DNA of 64,000 nt from Cherax quadricarinatus (Eukaryota; Arthropoda; Malacostraca; Decapoda; Parastacidae), in contig NC_091340.1 in the NCBI RefSeq assembly GCF_038502225.1, positions 29,820,579-29,884,578 on the forward strand, given 5' to 3'. Positions 33,222 to 45,225 of the stretch are shown here, one piece after another. The translations under genes were made by a program, and so were the position numbers. Positions within the stretch are counted from its first letter, which is position 1, and each line of letters starts with the position of its first letter. The notes under the pieces were generated by a model. It saw only the letters and a program-made list of their open reading frames with translations. It did no database searches and was not told the DNA's origin.

Positions 33222-33805
33222 GAAGTTAAGACACATGTGCAACATCTGGATATCTTTATTGTTGACATTTCGTCATCCAGTGGCTTTATCAATACAAAGG
33301 GCAGTGACAATTGCTAATGGATGTATAATCAGAGTTTGTGTAATAGATCTTTTAATGTTAGAAAGTTGAAGAAGAAGTCTGTGTCAAAGATGGGGCAGTC
33401 AACTTGGAAAATGAAGTGACGACGTCCGAGGTAAATTCTCCGTGCTCGCTGATAGACAGGACAGTCCAGTAGATTATGGCAAACTCAGACTGGAACCTGA
33501 CAATTCTCACGGGGTGGAACTGGGCACCTTTCCATGAGATACCCATGAGTGAGACGTGTGCGCCCGATGGGAAAACGGTAAAGCCGTAGTCTCCCAACCA
33601 CGACATTGATGATAAGACCAGAATCCTAAACACGACTTGATAGAATATAATACGTATTAACTCGGACCAAAGCTGTTGCCAACGGCTGCGAAGGCGGCTA
33701 GAGATTACAACAAAACTGTCTAAGAAACATGAGGGTTACGTACCGCTGACCGCACAGTCGAGTCCGTCTGCTCGTTGTTCTGATCATCCACATGACCAAG
33801 GGCCC
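33222..33805 (-). pseudogene. LINE C: RNase H and C-terminal remnant with hammerhead-like 3' tail
   Basis: Minus strand. GHVDDQNNEQTDS near 33800 looks like a decayed RNase H block (usual G-N-E-x-A-D). WQQLWSEL (about 33662-33685), IGRTRLTHGYLMERCPVP, ENCQVPV, LLDCPVYQRARRIYLGRRHF and FNFLTLKDLLHKL follow, the C-terminal region typical of I/Jockey-like LINEs, in shifting frames with at least one internal TGA. The stop lies at 33329-33331. After about 33 nt comes a hammerhead-like motif (33260-33296), then AATAAAGATATCCAGATGTT and GCACATGTGTCTTAAC ending at 33222. The tail is thus within 110 nt of a LINE coding end. Confidence 0.7.
33260..33296 (-). ncRNA. Hammerhead-like motif in LINE C 3' UTR
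   Basis: TTGATAAA core, GCCACTGGATGAC with partial stem II, GAAATGTC, then AACA against upstream TGTA. Decayed, but in register with the better copies. Confidence 0.4.
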
Positions 33806-33863
33806 AGCAAAAAAAAAGATTTGATAAATTAGACACATGTGCAACACTTGGGTATCCTTAATG

Positions 33864-33900
33864 AGAAAACGTTTCACCACACAGTGGCTTCATCCGTCCA
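33864..33900 (-). ncRNA. Hammerhead-like motif, left arm
   Basis: Minus strand: GGA/TTC stem I, CGGATGAA core, GCCACTGTGTGGT stem II, GAAACGTT. Confidence 0.45.
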
Positions 33901-34076
33901 TACAAAGGAGAATGGTGAAGAACATGAGGGGTTTGAGGTAATCAGTCCCTCAGCCTTGAGTCAATGTAATGAGTCCATTACTCTTGAAAAGAATACAGCA
34001 TATGTGCGAAGAAGTGGCTTATATACTGTATGCAGGAGAGGTGCAGCAGTTATGTTCTTCACCATCCTCCTTTGTA

Positions 34077-34115
34077 TGGACTGATGAAGCCACTCTGTGG
34101 GGCGAAACGTTCCCT
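34077..34115 (+). ncRNA. Hammerhead-like motif, right arm
   Basis: The core is canonical CTGATGA plus extra A (34081-34088), stem II GCCAC/GTGG with two extra G, GAAACGTT, then CCC opposite GGA, so only two stem I pairs remain. Confidence 0.5.
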
Positions 34116-34165
34116 CATTAAATATACCCAAGTGTTGCACAAGTCTCTAATTTATCAACTTATCT

Positions 34166-34964
34166 GTTCTCAGAACCATTGATCTACAGAAAAAGATTTC
34201 TTTACTTTTGCTAGAAATGCGGCGCATGTGCGAGAGAGTAATATGAGAGACCTTGAGGTTTTACCGTACAAAAACAAAGTTACTGAGTGTTCCAACAGCG
34301 AGAAAATTTATACGCAAGATAATTATCTTCCGAGATAATTATCTTCCAAGATAATTATCTTCCAAGAGATGTAAACACAGTGTTGATAGTCTGTAATACT
34401 TTTGTATTCTCTAGACGGAAATATTTCTCAACGTAACCAATGTCTTTTAAATATGCAGAGAAATTTCCTTACTCAAATTTATTCCAATACACAAATTTTG
34501 GGATAGCTAAAAGGACCAGATACAGAAATATTTTTTAATATATTTTCTTGACTTTCGTTTTTGTTATAGTTCAGATTAAATGCATACTGGTTAAAAAACA
34601 TGATTTTTTGGGTAGAGGGGGGATATTTCCCCATAATTTAGCACAACTAATTAAAAATTACTGTTACTTTCGACCACTGAAAAATAAAATGCATCAAAAT
34701 TCCAGAAAATAACCAAAAAAATAACACTAAAACTTTTGCTTAAAATCAATAATTAGCAGCGTTAACAATAACACAAATTATTGCAGGATTATCATTCCTC
34801 TGTGAGATACAAAATATTCAAGTACACAGCTTTATACACAATGGCCGAAAAAGGTCATTTAATGACGAAATACTCGAGAGGCTGATCGTCCACCTGACCC
34901 TGGTGACACCTGCCACCTGAAAACTGTTCAAGTGGATGTACACAGTGGGAGACAACACTAGCCA

Positions 34965-34965
<1 letters not shown>
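34166..34965. other. AT-rich, no gene; short 17-bp tandem
   Basis: AGATAATTATCTTCC occurs three to four times at 34313-34372; otherwise nothing recognised. Confidence 0.5.

Positions 34966-35049
<84 letters not shown>
34966..35049. repeat. (AT)n microsatellite
   Basis: Pure AT run of about 84 bp. Confidence 0.97.
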
Positions 35050-35051
<2 letters not shown>

Positions 35052-35104
35052 CGTGACTACTCACATTATCGTGAGTACGAAAGTTTTATTGTGACCACGA
35101 ACGA

Positions 35105-35450
35105 GTATTTAGTCAATAACAACACTGTGACTAGCCGAGGATTCGAACCCATGTCGATTTGGCCCGCCTAAAGGTGAGCGAGAATCAGATGACGCTCTAA
35201 CACACAGGACCACACAATCCTACTAGAATCAAGCAGCCATCACAGCTAGAGTGCAACGAAATTAGCTCAAAGGCACCCACAGGAGAGTATGTCCTCGGAT
35301 CAAGGAAAAACACCTAGGTCTACTGAGTGCTTGATTCTTGAAGGATTGTGTGGTCCTGTGGGTGAGCGTCATGTGATTTTTCGCTCACCATGAGGCAGGC
35401 CAAAAGGATATGGGTTCGAATCCTCGGTTAGTCGCAGTGTTGTTATTGAT
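35105..35450. mobile_element. SINE-2 inverted pair, tRNA-like
   Basis: The left arm (35111-35237) and right arm (35326-35447) are inverted copies. Read in its tRNA-like orientation (plus for the right arm) the order is GGTCCTGTGGGTGAGCGTCA (A-box-like), GGCAGGCC, GGGTTCGAATCCTCGG (B-box), then TAGTCGCAGTGTTGTTATTG. Divergence between the arms is about 10-15 percent by eye. Family differs from SINE-1. Confidence 0.7.
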
Positions 35451-35461
35451 TAAGTTAAACA

Positions 35462-36315
35462 CTACTCACTGTCACTCAACACTGTAACGAGCACTATCAC
35501 TGTCTGCCCACTTAACACTGTAACAAGCACAGTCACTGTCAGTCACTCAACACTGTAACAAGCACTGTCACTGTCTGCCCTCTTAACACTGTAACAAGCA
35601 CAGTCACTGTCTGCACACTTAACACCGTAACAAGCACAGTCACTGTCAGTCACTCAACACTGTAACAAGCACTGTCACTGTCTGCCCTCTTAACACTGTA
35701 ACAAGCACAGTCACTGTCTGCACACTTAACACTGTAACAAGCACTGTCACTGCCTGCCCACTTAACACTGTAACAAACACAGTCACTGTCTGTCACTCAA
35801 CACTGTAACAAGCACTGTCACTGTATGCCCACTTAACACTGTAACAAGCACAATCACTGTCTGCCCACTCAACACTGTAACAAGCACAGTCACTGTCACT
35901 CAGCACTGTAACAAGCACTGTCACTGTATGCCCACTTAACACTGTAACAAGCACAATCACTGTCTGCCCACTCAACACTGTAACAAGCACAGTCACTGTC
36001 ACTCAGCACTGTTACAAGCACACACTCACTGTCTGTCACTTAGCACTGTAACAAGCACAGTCACTGTCTGCCCACTTAACACTGTAACACAGTCACTGTC
36101 TCTCACTCAACACTGTAACTAACACAGTCACTGTCTGCCCACTTAACGCTGTAACAAATAGTCACTGACTGCCCACTTAACACTGTAACTAACACAGTCA
36201 CTGTCTGCCCACTTAACACTGTAACAAACAGTCACTGTCTGCCCACTTAACACTGTAAGAAACACAGTCACTGTGTCTCACTCAACACTTTAACAAGCAC
36301 AGTCACTACACTTAC
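35462..36315. repeat. 36-bp minisatellite (CACTGTAACAAGCACAG), about 24 copies
   Basis: The unit is CACTTAACACTGTAACAAGC plus ACAGTCACTGTCTGCC, with 29- to 37-bp variants; about 100-bp multiples recur at 35500-35740. Confidence 0.92.
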
Positions 36316-36412
36316 ACTCACGGTGTATCTCACTAACCTGCCTAATAACTACACTTAAAAGTTTTACTCTCACTAACACCTCAATATCAACAACACTGAA
36401 CAAAACCCAACA

Positions 36413-38112
36413 GGGAACCATACACAGCAACACAATGAAGCAGATCATACACAGCAACACAATGAAGCAGATCATACACAGCAACACAATGAAGCAGATC
36501 ATACACAGCAACACAATGAATCAGATCATACACAGCAACACAATGAAGCAGATCATACACAGCAACACAATGAAGCAGATCATACACAGCAACACAATGA
36601 AGCAGATCATACACAGCAACACAATGAAGCAGATCATACACAGCAACACAATGAAGCAGATCATACACAGCAACACAATGAAGCAGATCATACACAGCAA
36701 CACAATGAAGCAGATCATACACAGCAACACAATGAAGCACATCATACACAGCAACACAATAAAGCAGATCATACACAGCAACACAATGAAGCAGATCATA
36801 CACAGCAACACAATGAAGCAGATCATACACAGCAACACAATGAAGCAGATCATACACAGCAACACAATGAAGCAGATCATACACAGCAACACAATGAAGC
36901 AGATCATACACAGCAACACAATGAAGCAGATCATACACAGCAACACAATGAAGCAGATCATACACAGCAACACAATGAAACAGATCATACACAGCAACAC
37001 AATGAAGCAGATCATACACAGCAACACAATGAAACAGATCATACACAGCAACACAATGAAGCAGATCATACACAGCAACACAATGAAGCAGATCATACAC
37101 AGCAACACAATGAAGCAGATCATACACAGCAACACAATGAAGCAGATCATACACAGCAACACAATGAAGCAGATCATACACAGCAACACAATGAAACAGA
37201 TCATACACAGCAACACAATGAAGCAGATCATACACAGCAACACAATGAAACAGATCATACACAGCAACACAATGAAGCAGATCATACACAGCAACACAAT
37301 GAAGCAGATCATACACAGCAACACAATAAAGCAGATCATACACAGCAACACAATGAAGCAGATCATACACAGCAACACAATGAAGCAGATCATACACAGC
37401 AACACAATAAATCAGATCATACACAGCAACACAATGAAGCAGATCATACACAGCAACACAGTGAAGCAGATCATACACAGCAACACAATAAATCAGATCA
37501 TACACAGCAACACAATGAAGCAGATCATACACAGCAACACAATGAAGCAGATCATACACAGCAACACAATAAAGCAGATCATACACAGCAACACAATAAA
37601 GCAGATCATACACAGCAACACAATAAAGCAGATCATACACAGCAACACAATGAAGCAGATCATACACAGCAACACAATAAATCAGATCATACACAGCAAC
37701 ACAATGAAGCAGATCATACACAGCAACACAATGAAGCAGATCATACACAGCAACACAATGAAGCACATCATACACAGCAACACAATAAAGCAGATCATAC
37801 ACAGCAACACAATAAAGCAGATCATACACAGCAACACAATAAAGCAGATCATACACAGCAACACAATGAAGCAGATCATACACAGCAACACAATAAATCA
37901 GATCATACACAGCAACACAATGAAGCAGATCATACACAGCAACACAATGAAGCAGATCATACACAGCAACACAATGAAGCACATCATACACAGCAACACA
38001 ATAAAGCAGATCATACACAGCAACACAATAAAGCAGATCATACACAGCAACACAATAAAGCAGATCATACACAGCAACACAATAAAGCAGATCATACACA
38101 GCAACACAATTG
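36413..38112. repeat. 27-bp minisatellite, about 63 copies, open on both strands
   Basis: The unit is CACAATGAAGCAGATCATAC plus ACAGCAA. The period is divisible by three, giving open frames of 599 codons (plus, Met-Lys-Gln-Ile-Ile-His-Ser-Asn-Thr repeats) and 570 codons (minus). A block of nine or so units with AATAAAGC, AATAAATC and AAGCACATC variants recurs at 37560-37790 and 37800-38000. Confidence 0.95.
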
Positions 38113-38195
38113 AACCAAACAAAAAACTCACCTCTAATAAGTTAACTTTTATAATTCTTGCAACACTTACCACATACAGAGTATACACAACTACT

Positions 38196-40632
38196 GTTAA
38201 ACCAGAACCAATGTTAAACCAGAACCAATGTTAAAGCAGAACCAATGTTAAACCAGAACCAATGTTAAACCAGAACCAATGTTAAACCAGAACCAATGTT
38301 AAACCAGAACCAATGTTAAACCAGAACCAATGTTAAACCAGAACCAATGTTAAACCAGAACCAATGTTAAACCAGAACCAATGTTAAACCAGAACCAATG
38401 TTAAACCAGAACCAATGTTAAAGCAGAACCAATGTTAAACCAGAACCAATGTTAAACCAGAACCAATGTTAAACCAGAACCAATGTTAAAGCAGAACCAA
38501 TGTTAAACCAGAACCAATGTTAAACCAGAACCAATGTTAAACCAGAACCAATGTTAAACCAGAACCAATGTTAAACCAGAACCAATGTTAAACCAGAACC
38601 AATGTTAAACCAGAACCAATGTTAAAGCAGAACCAATGTTAAACCAGAACCAATGTTAAACCAGAAGCAATGTTAAAGCAGAACCAATGTTAAACCAGAA
38701 CCAATGTTAAAGCAGAACCAATGTTAAACCAGAACCAATGTTAAAGCAGAACCAATGTTAAACCAGAACCAATGTTAAACCAGAAGCAATGTTAAAGCAG
38801 AACCAATGTTAAACCAGAACCAATGTTAAACCAGAAGCAATGTTAAAGCAGAACCAATGTTAAACCAGAACCAATGTTAAAGCAGAACCAATGTTAAACC
38901 AGAACCAATGTTAAACCAGAACCAATGTTAAACCAGAAGCAATGTTAAAGCAGAACCAATGTTAAACCAGAACCAATGTTAAAGCAGAACCAATGTTAAA
39001 CCAGAACCAATGTTAAACCAGAACCAATGTTAAACCAGAAGTAATGTTAAAGCAGAACCAATGTTAAACCAGAACCAATGTTAAACCAGAAGCAATGTTA
39101 AAGCAGAACCAATGTTAAACCAGAACCAATGTTAAAGCAGAACCAATGTTAAACCAGAACCAATGTTAAACCAGAAGCAATGTTAAAGCAGAACCAATGT
39201 TAAACCAGAACCAATGTTAAAGCAGAACCAATGTTAAACCAGAACCAATGTTAAAGCAGAACCAATGTTAATCCAGAACCAACGTTAAAGCAGAACCAAT
39301 GTTAAACCAGAACCAATGTTAAACCAGAACCATTGTTAAAGCAGAACCAATGTTAAACAACAACTAATGTTAAACCAAAACCAATATTAAACCACAACCA
39401 ATGTTAAGCCACAACCAATGTTAAACTACAACCAATGTTAAACCAGAACCAATGTTAAACCAGAACCAATGTTAAAGCAGAACCAATGTTAAACCAGAAC
39501 CAATGTTAAAGCAGAACCAATGTTAAACCAGAACCAATGTTAAAGCAGAACCAATGTTAATCCAGAACCAACGTTAAAGCAGAACCAATGTTAAACCAGA
39601 ACCAATGTTAAACCAGAACCATTGTTAAAGCAGAACCAATGTTAAACAACAACTAATGTTAAACCAAAACCAATATTAAACCACAACCAATGTTAAGCCA
39701 CAACCAATGTTAAACTACAACCAATGTTAAACCAGAACCAATGTTAAACCAGAACCAATGTTAAAGCAGAACCAATGTTAAACCAGAACCAATGTTAAAG
39801 CAGAACCAATGTTAAACCAGAACCAATGTTAAAGCAGAACCAATGTTAATCCAGAACCAACGTTAAAGCAGAACCAATGTTAAACCAGAACCAATGTTAA
39901 ACCAGAACCATTGTTAAAGCAGAACCAATGTTAAACAACAACTAATGTTAAACCAAAACCAATATTAAACCACAACCAATGTTAAGCCACAACCAATGTT
40001 AAACTACAACCAATGTTAAACCAGAACCAATGTTAAACCAGAACCAGTGTTAAACCAGAACCAATGTAAAACCAGAACAGTGTTAAACCAGAACCAATGT
40101 TAAACCAGAACCAATGTTAAACCAGAACCAATGTTAAACCAGAACCAGTGTAAAAGCAGAACCAATGTTAAACCAGAACCAATGTTAAATCAGAACCAAT
40201 GTTAAACAACAACCAATGTTAAACCAAAACCAATATTAAACCACAACCAATGTTAAGCCACAACCAATGTTAAACCAGAACCAATGTTAAACAATAACCA
40301 ATGTTAAACGACAACTAATGTTAAACCACAACTAATGTTAAACCACAACCAATGTTAAACCACAATCAATGTTAAACCTGAACCAATGTTAAACGAGAAC
40401 CAATGATAAACCACAACCAATGTTAAACGACAACTAATGTTAAATCACAACCAATGTTAAACCACAACCAATGTTAAACCACAATCAATGTTAAACCAGA
40501 ACCAATGTTAAACGAGAACCAATGTTAAACCACAACCAATGTTAAACGACAACTAATGTTAAACCTCAACCAATGTTAAATCACAACCAATGTTAAACCA
40601 CAACCAATGTTAAACCACAACCAATGTTAAAC
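38196..40632. repeat. 17-bp minisatellite, about 143 copies, with 289-bp higher-order repeat
   Basis: The unit is AAACCAGAACCAATGTT with AAGCAG, CACAACC and CAACTAATG variants. AATCCAGAACCAACG and the variant string after it begin near 39271, 39560 and 39849, two steps of 289 bp (17 units of 17 bp). The last 400 bp are more diverged. Confidence 0.96.
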
Positions 40633-41631
40633 AGGGTTTAGTAGGGGCAGAGCTGTATCAGGGGATTGTGGTTGGGGAGAAAAAAGGGCAGGTGGGATGG
40701 CGTGGTAGAATTCAGGGTAGATGCTTTTCGTGAAAAAGGTAAAAGGTGGGATGAGGCAGGGAGATGAGTTCGGAGAGAGTGGCGAGATTTGGGAGGGAAA
40801 AGTTGGGTACAGCGCAGGGGGCGCAAGAGAAAGTCAGGCGAGGGAGACGGGGTGGTAGAGAAGCCGGGAGAGAGCCAGGGAGAGAGGGTCGTGAAGTTCA
40901 GGAGAGAGGTCAGGAGAGAAAAGGAGATTTTGTTCAGGGAGTTTTTTGGGGTTGTGAGAGGGGGAGTGAGAGGAATGGTGGAGAGGGTCAGGGTAGATGG
41001 GGTCAGGAGATGGTCGGAGAGTTGTTTTTTAGAGAGTTCAGGGTAGATGGGTTCAGGAGATGTTGGGTCAGGGAGAGTTGTGTCAGGGAGAGAGGTTTGG
41101 AGAGATGGTTAGGAGGGGGTGAGATGGGTCAGGTGAGATGTTTCAGGAGAGAGTCGGTAGAGTAGCTTAGGTGAGATGAGTTTGTGGGGGAAAAAAGTAA
41201 TTCAGGTAGAAGTCGGGCGGTAGCTTGGGAGATGAGGGCCGAGAAAAATGTCAGGGTGGTTTTTTGGGGGTGGGGGTGGCGGAATGGTGTCAGGGATGAA
41301 AGGCGGAAAAATGAAGTCAGGGAGTGAAATGGTGGGTCGGGTAGATGTTGTCAGGTGAGAGAGGGGGTGGTGAGGTTGTTCAGGTGAGATGCAGTAGGTG
41401 AGATGGGGTCGGGAGAAGTCAGGTGATAAAAGGTCGTGAGAGTTGTTCGGGTGAGATAAAATTTTGGGTGAGATGTAGTGTGGGTAGATGTTGTTAGGAG
41501 ATTAGGGGGGAGATGAGTGTCAGGTGATAAAATCGGGGAGATGGCTGTCGGGGAGATGGGGGTTTGGAGTAGGTCAGGGAGATTTTTGGGTCAGGAGAGA
41601 AAAAGGTGGGAGTTGGGTGGGGAAGATGAAA
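40633..41631. repeat. G-rich degenerate repeat ending at the assembly gap
   Basis: Irregular repetition of GTCAGGTGAGATG, TCAGGGAGATG and TTCAGGGTAGATGG with many single-base indels and homopolymer differences, right up to the run of N. Frames in it are artefacts. Confidence 0.7.
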
Positions 41632-41731
41632 NNNNNNNNNNNNNNNNNNNNNNNNNNNNNNNNNNNNNNNNNNNNNNNNNNNNNNNNNNNNNNNNNNNNN
41701 NNNNNNNNNNNNNNNNNNNNNNNNNNNNNNN
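41632..41731. other. Assembly gap of 100 N
   Basis: Exactly 100 N, a conventional placeholder for unknown length. Confidence 0.99.
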
Positions 41732-41748
41732 ATAGAGTAAAATAATTT

Positions 41749-43293
<1,545 letters not shown>

Positions 43294-43350
43294 ATGAAAA
43301 GATGGGGTGGCAGAGGAAGTGGAATATTCAAACGGCTTCAGGAAGAAATC

Positions 43351-43543
<193 letters not shown>

Positions 43544-43599
43544 GTACATACTTTATGGACTCGTAGAAAACACCATTTAAGATAAAATCCAAAAATATA

Positions 43600-43760
43600 T
43601 GAAAATATGAAGGTTGAAGGACTGATTACCCCGTCTTTTTTAAATAGTTCTTCAGTCTTCCCATTATGTCCTTAAATTTGTATCGGTAAAGCCACTGAAT
43701 GGAGAAACATTTACAAATGAAGATACCCAGATGATGCACATGTGTCTGATTCTTTTCGGT
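43600..43760 (+). mobile_element. Hammerhead-tail element, degraded
   Basis: GAAGGACTGATTACC, TAAAGCCACTGAATGGAGAA, ACATTTACAAATGAAGATAC and CCAGATGATGCACATGTGTC keep the standard order. The motif (43681-43714) lacks a clear stem II. Confidence 0.6.
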
Positions 43761-44012
43761 AACGTATACCATTTATGTACATAAGAAAATATTGTTTAGA
43801 GTCGATTACCGGCCACCCAACAAGTCGTTAAAATGACGAGCATTGCGTCAGTCGTCAAAATAACGGGCATTGCATCCATTCCCTTAAGGCTTCCACAAGA
43901 AGGATACTAATACGTTTTCAAGTATACGATAAACTATCAAGGGAGGTGATGGCCTCGTCCTACACCCACACATTCCCGAGATTAGGTAGTGATCGCGCGC
44001 GCGAGCGTGTGT

Positions 44013-44056
<44 letters not shown>

Positions 44057-44270
44057 TCACCTACATGTGTTAGTTGCGGTCGTGTCATATCTCTAGTTTC
44101 CGACACGTTACCACTAACGATACTACTGTTTCCTGACCTTCAAATTTCCTGTCGTACCTACTTGAAACTGTGTACTATTTTTATTTCTCCAACTCCTTTC
44201 GACGTATATTGTACGTGACATTACGTGAGAAATGAAGGATTTCTTGGGCGGAAAACTATCTACAAATTCA
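43761..44270. other. No gene; (GT)n microsatellite at 44007-44054
   Basis: GCGCGCGCGAG then a GT run interrupted by GAGTG; otherwise nothing recognised. Confidence 0.6.
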
Positions 44271-44400
44271 GTATAATACTATCCTTTATTGTCAACGTCT
44301 CGCCCACACAGTGGGCTTTATCCAGTCACTTTTCCATCGTGTCGGGATTTTATCAGTAATCTCGCATCCTGGGGACAAAATTAACCTAAGTTGCCCGAAA
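44271..44400 (-). mobile_element. Hammerhead-tail element, GTGGGC family, short
   Basis: AGTATAATACTATCCTTTAT, GTCAACGTCTCGCCCACACA and GTGGGCTTTATCCAGTC are the inverse of the 19616 tail; GTGTCGGGATTTTATCAGTA follows. Motif at 44290-44328 with stem II GCCCAC/GTGGGC and GAGACGTT. Confidence 0.6.
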
Positions 44401-44559
44401 TGCTGTCCATAACCAGGGACTTTCTGTACAGTATATCATTGATGTTAGCTATGGTCTGTATAAGTTGCATCATGTACTTGTGGTAAAGTGGTAGTCACTT
44501 AGTGAGCAGCGGTAAAGTGGTAGTCAGTGTTTAAAGCGAACTGTCACCCTCCAGGATGC

Positions 44560-44835
44560 CACCCACAACAGTTGACTAACATTCAGGTACCTACTTATTA
44601 CTTGGTGAACAGGGACAGCATGTGTAAAGTGACTAACACTCAGATACCTACTTACTCCTAGGTAAACAGGGACAGCAGGTGTAAAGTGATTAACACCCAG
44701 GTACTTACTCCTAGGTATAAAGGGTCAGCAGGTGTAAGGAAATATGCCCAATGCTTACTCCCGTGCCGGGCATCGAACAACAGTCCACTCAGTATATAAC
44801 CTATGTGCGCTACCAACCGAGCCTCGGGGCACCTA
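44560..44835 (-). mobile_element. SINE-3: tRNA-derived, with internal tandem body
   Basis: Minus strand: GTGCCCCGAGGCTCGGTTGG, TAGCGC (A-box region), then TTGTTCGATGCCCGG (B-box) within about 75 bp give a tRNA-like head at 44760-44835. The body (44560-44760) has three copies of a roughly 55-bp unit: CAGGTACCTACTTACTCCTA, GGTAAACAGGGACAGCAGGT, GTAAAGTG. A comparable SINE is, as far as I recall, common in decapods. Confidence 0.7.
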
Positions 44836-45225
44836 ATTCTCTTCTTATCTTCTTAAATATAAAGTCAATACACAAACAAATCATCCTGGACACGTAATTA
44901 TTTCTTCAGAATAAATTTGTGTTATGCAGATGCTAATATCCTTATTTAATTCAGTTTTACGTAACAGTAAACTTGTTTTTCCATCTTTGGTATATTTCTG
45001 TCGGGATTTTAAATAGATAATAACCCATTGATGTCGAAAAATAAAAAGGGCTGATGAATAAATCCATTTCAACTGGCAAGTCATCAGCAGCGTCCTGTGT
45101 CATGGCGATCCATGGCAACTGCAAGTTATCATCCGGATGCTCATCATGTGTGCGTGTGTACTTAGCTATTCGTGGTTGCAGGAATCGATTCACAGCTCCT
45201 GGCCCCGCTTCTTTGCTAGCTGGTC
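44836..45225. other. No recognised feature
   Basis: AT-rich, then mixed. GCATTCACAGCTCCTGGCCC-like sequence at 45190-45225 could be an extra, degraded LINE B 3' end (GGTTGCAGGAATCGATTCAC, AGCTCCTGGCCCCGC). Confidence 0.45.

Larger units (their letters stand above)
33818..34165. mobile_element. Foldback with two facing hammerhead-like tails
   Basis: Arms of about 100 bp (33818-33923 and 34050-34163) are inverted copies: GATAAATTAGACACATGTGC at the left faces GCACAAGTCTCTAATTTATC at the right. The centre contains TAATCAGTCCCTCAGCCTTG and CTTATATACTGTATGCAGGA, blocks also found in the element at 53740-55967. No coding sequence. Confidence 0.75.

Noticed and set aside
36387..38234. Opposing open frames of 570 and 599 codons
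   Set aside because: Product of the 27-bp unit; both strands open, no start context or domain.
44457..44560. Separate minisatellite GTAAAGTGGTAGTCA
   Set aside because: Only two or three imperfect copies; probably the edge of SINE-3.
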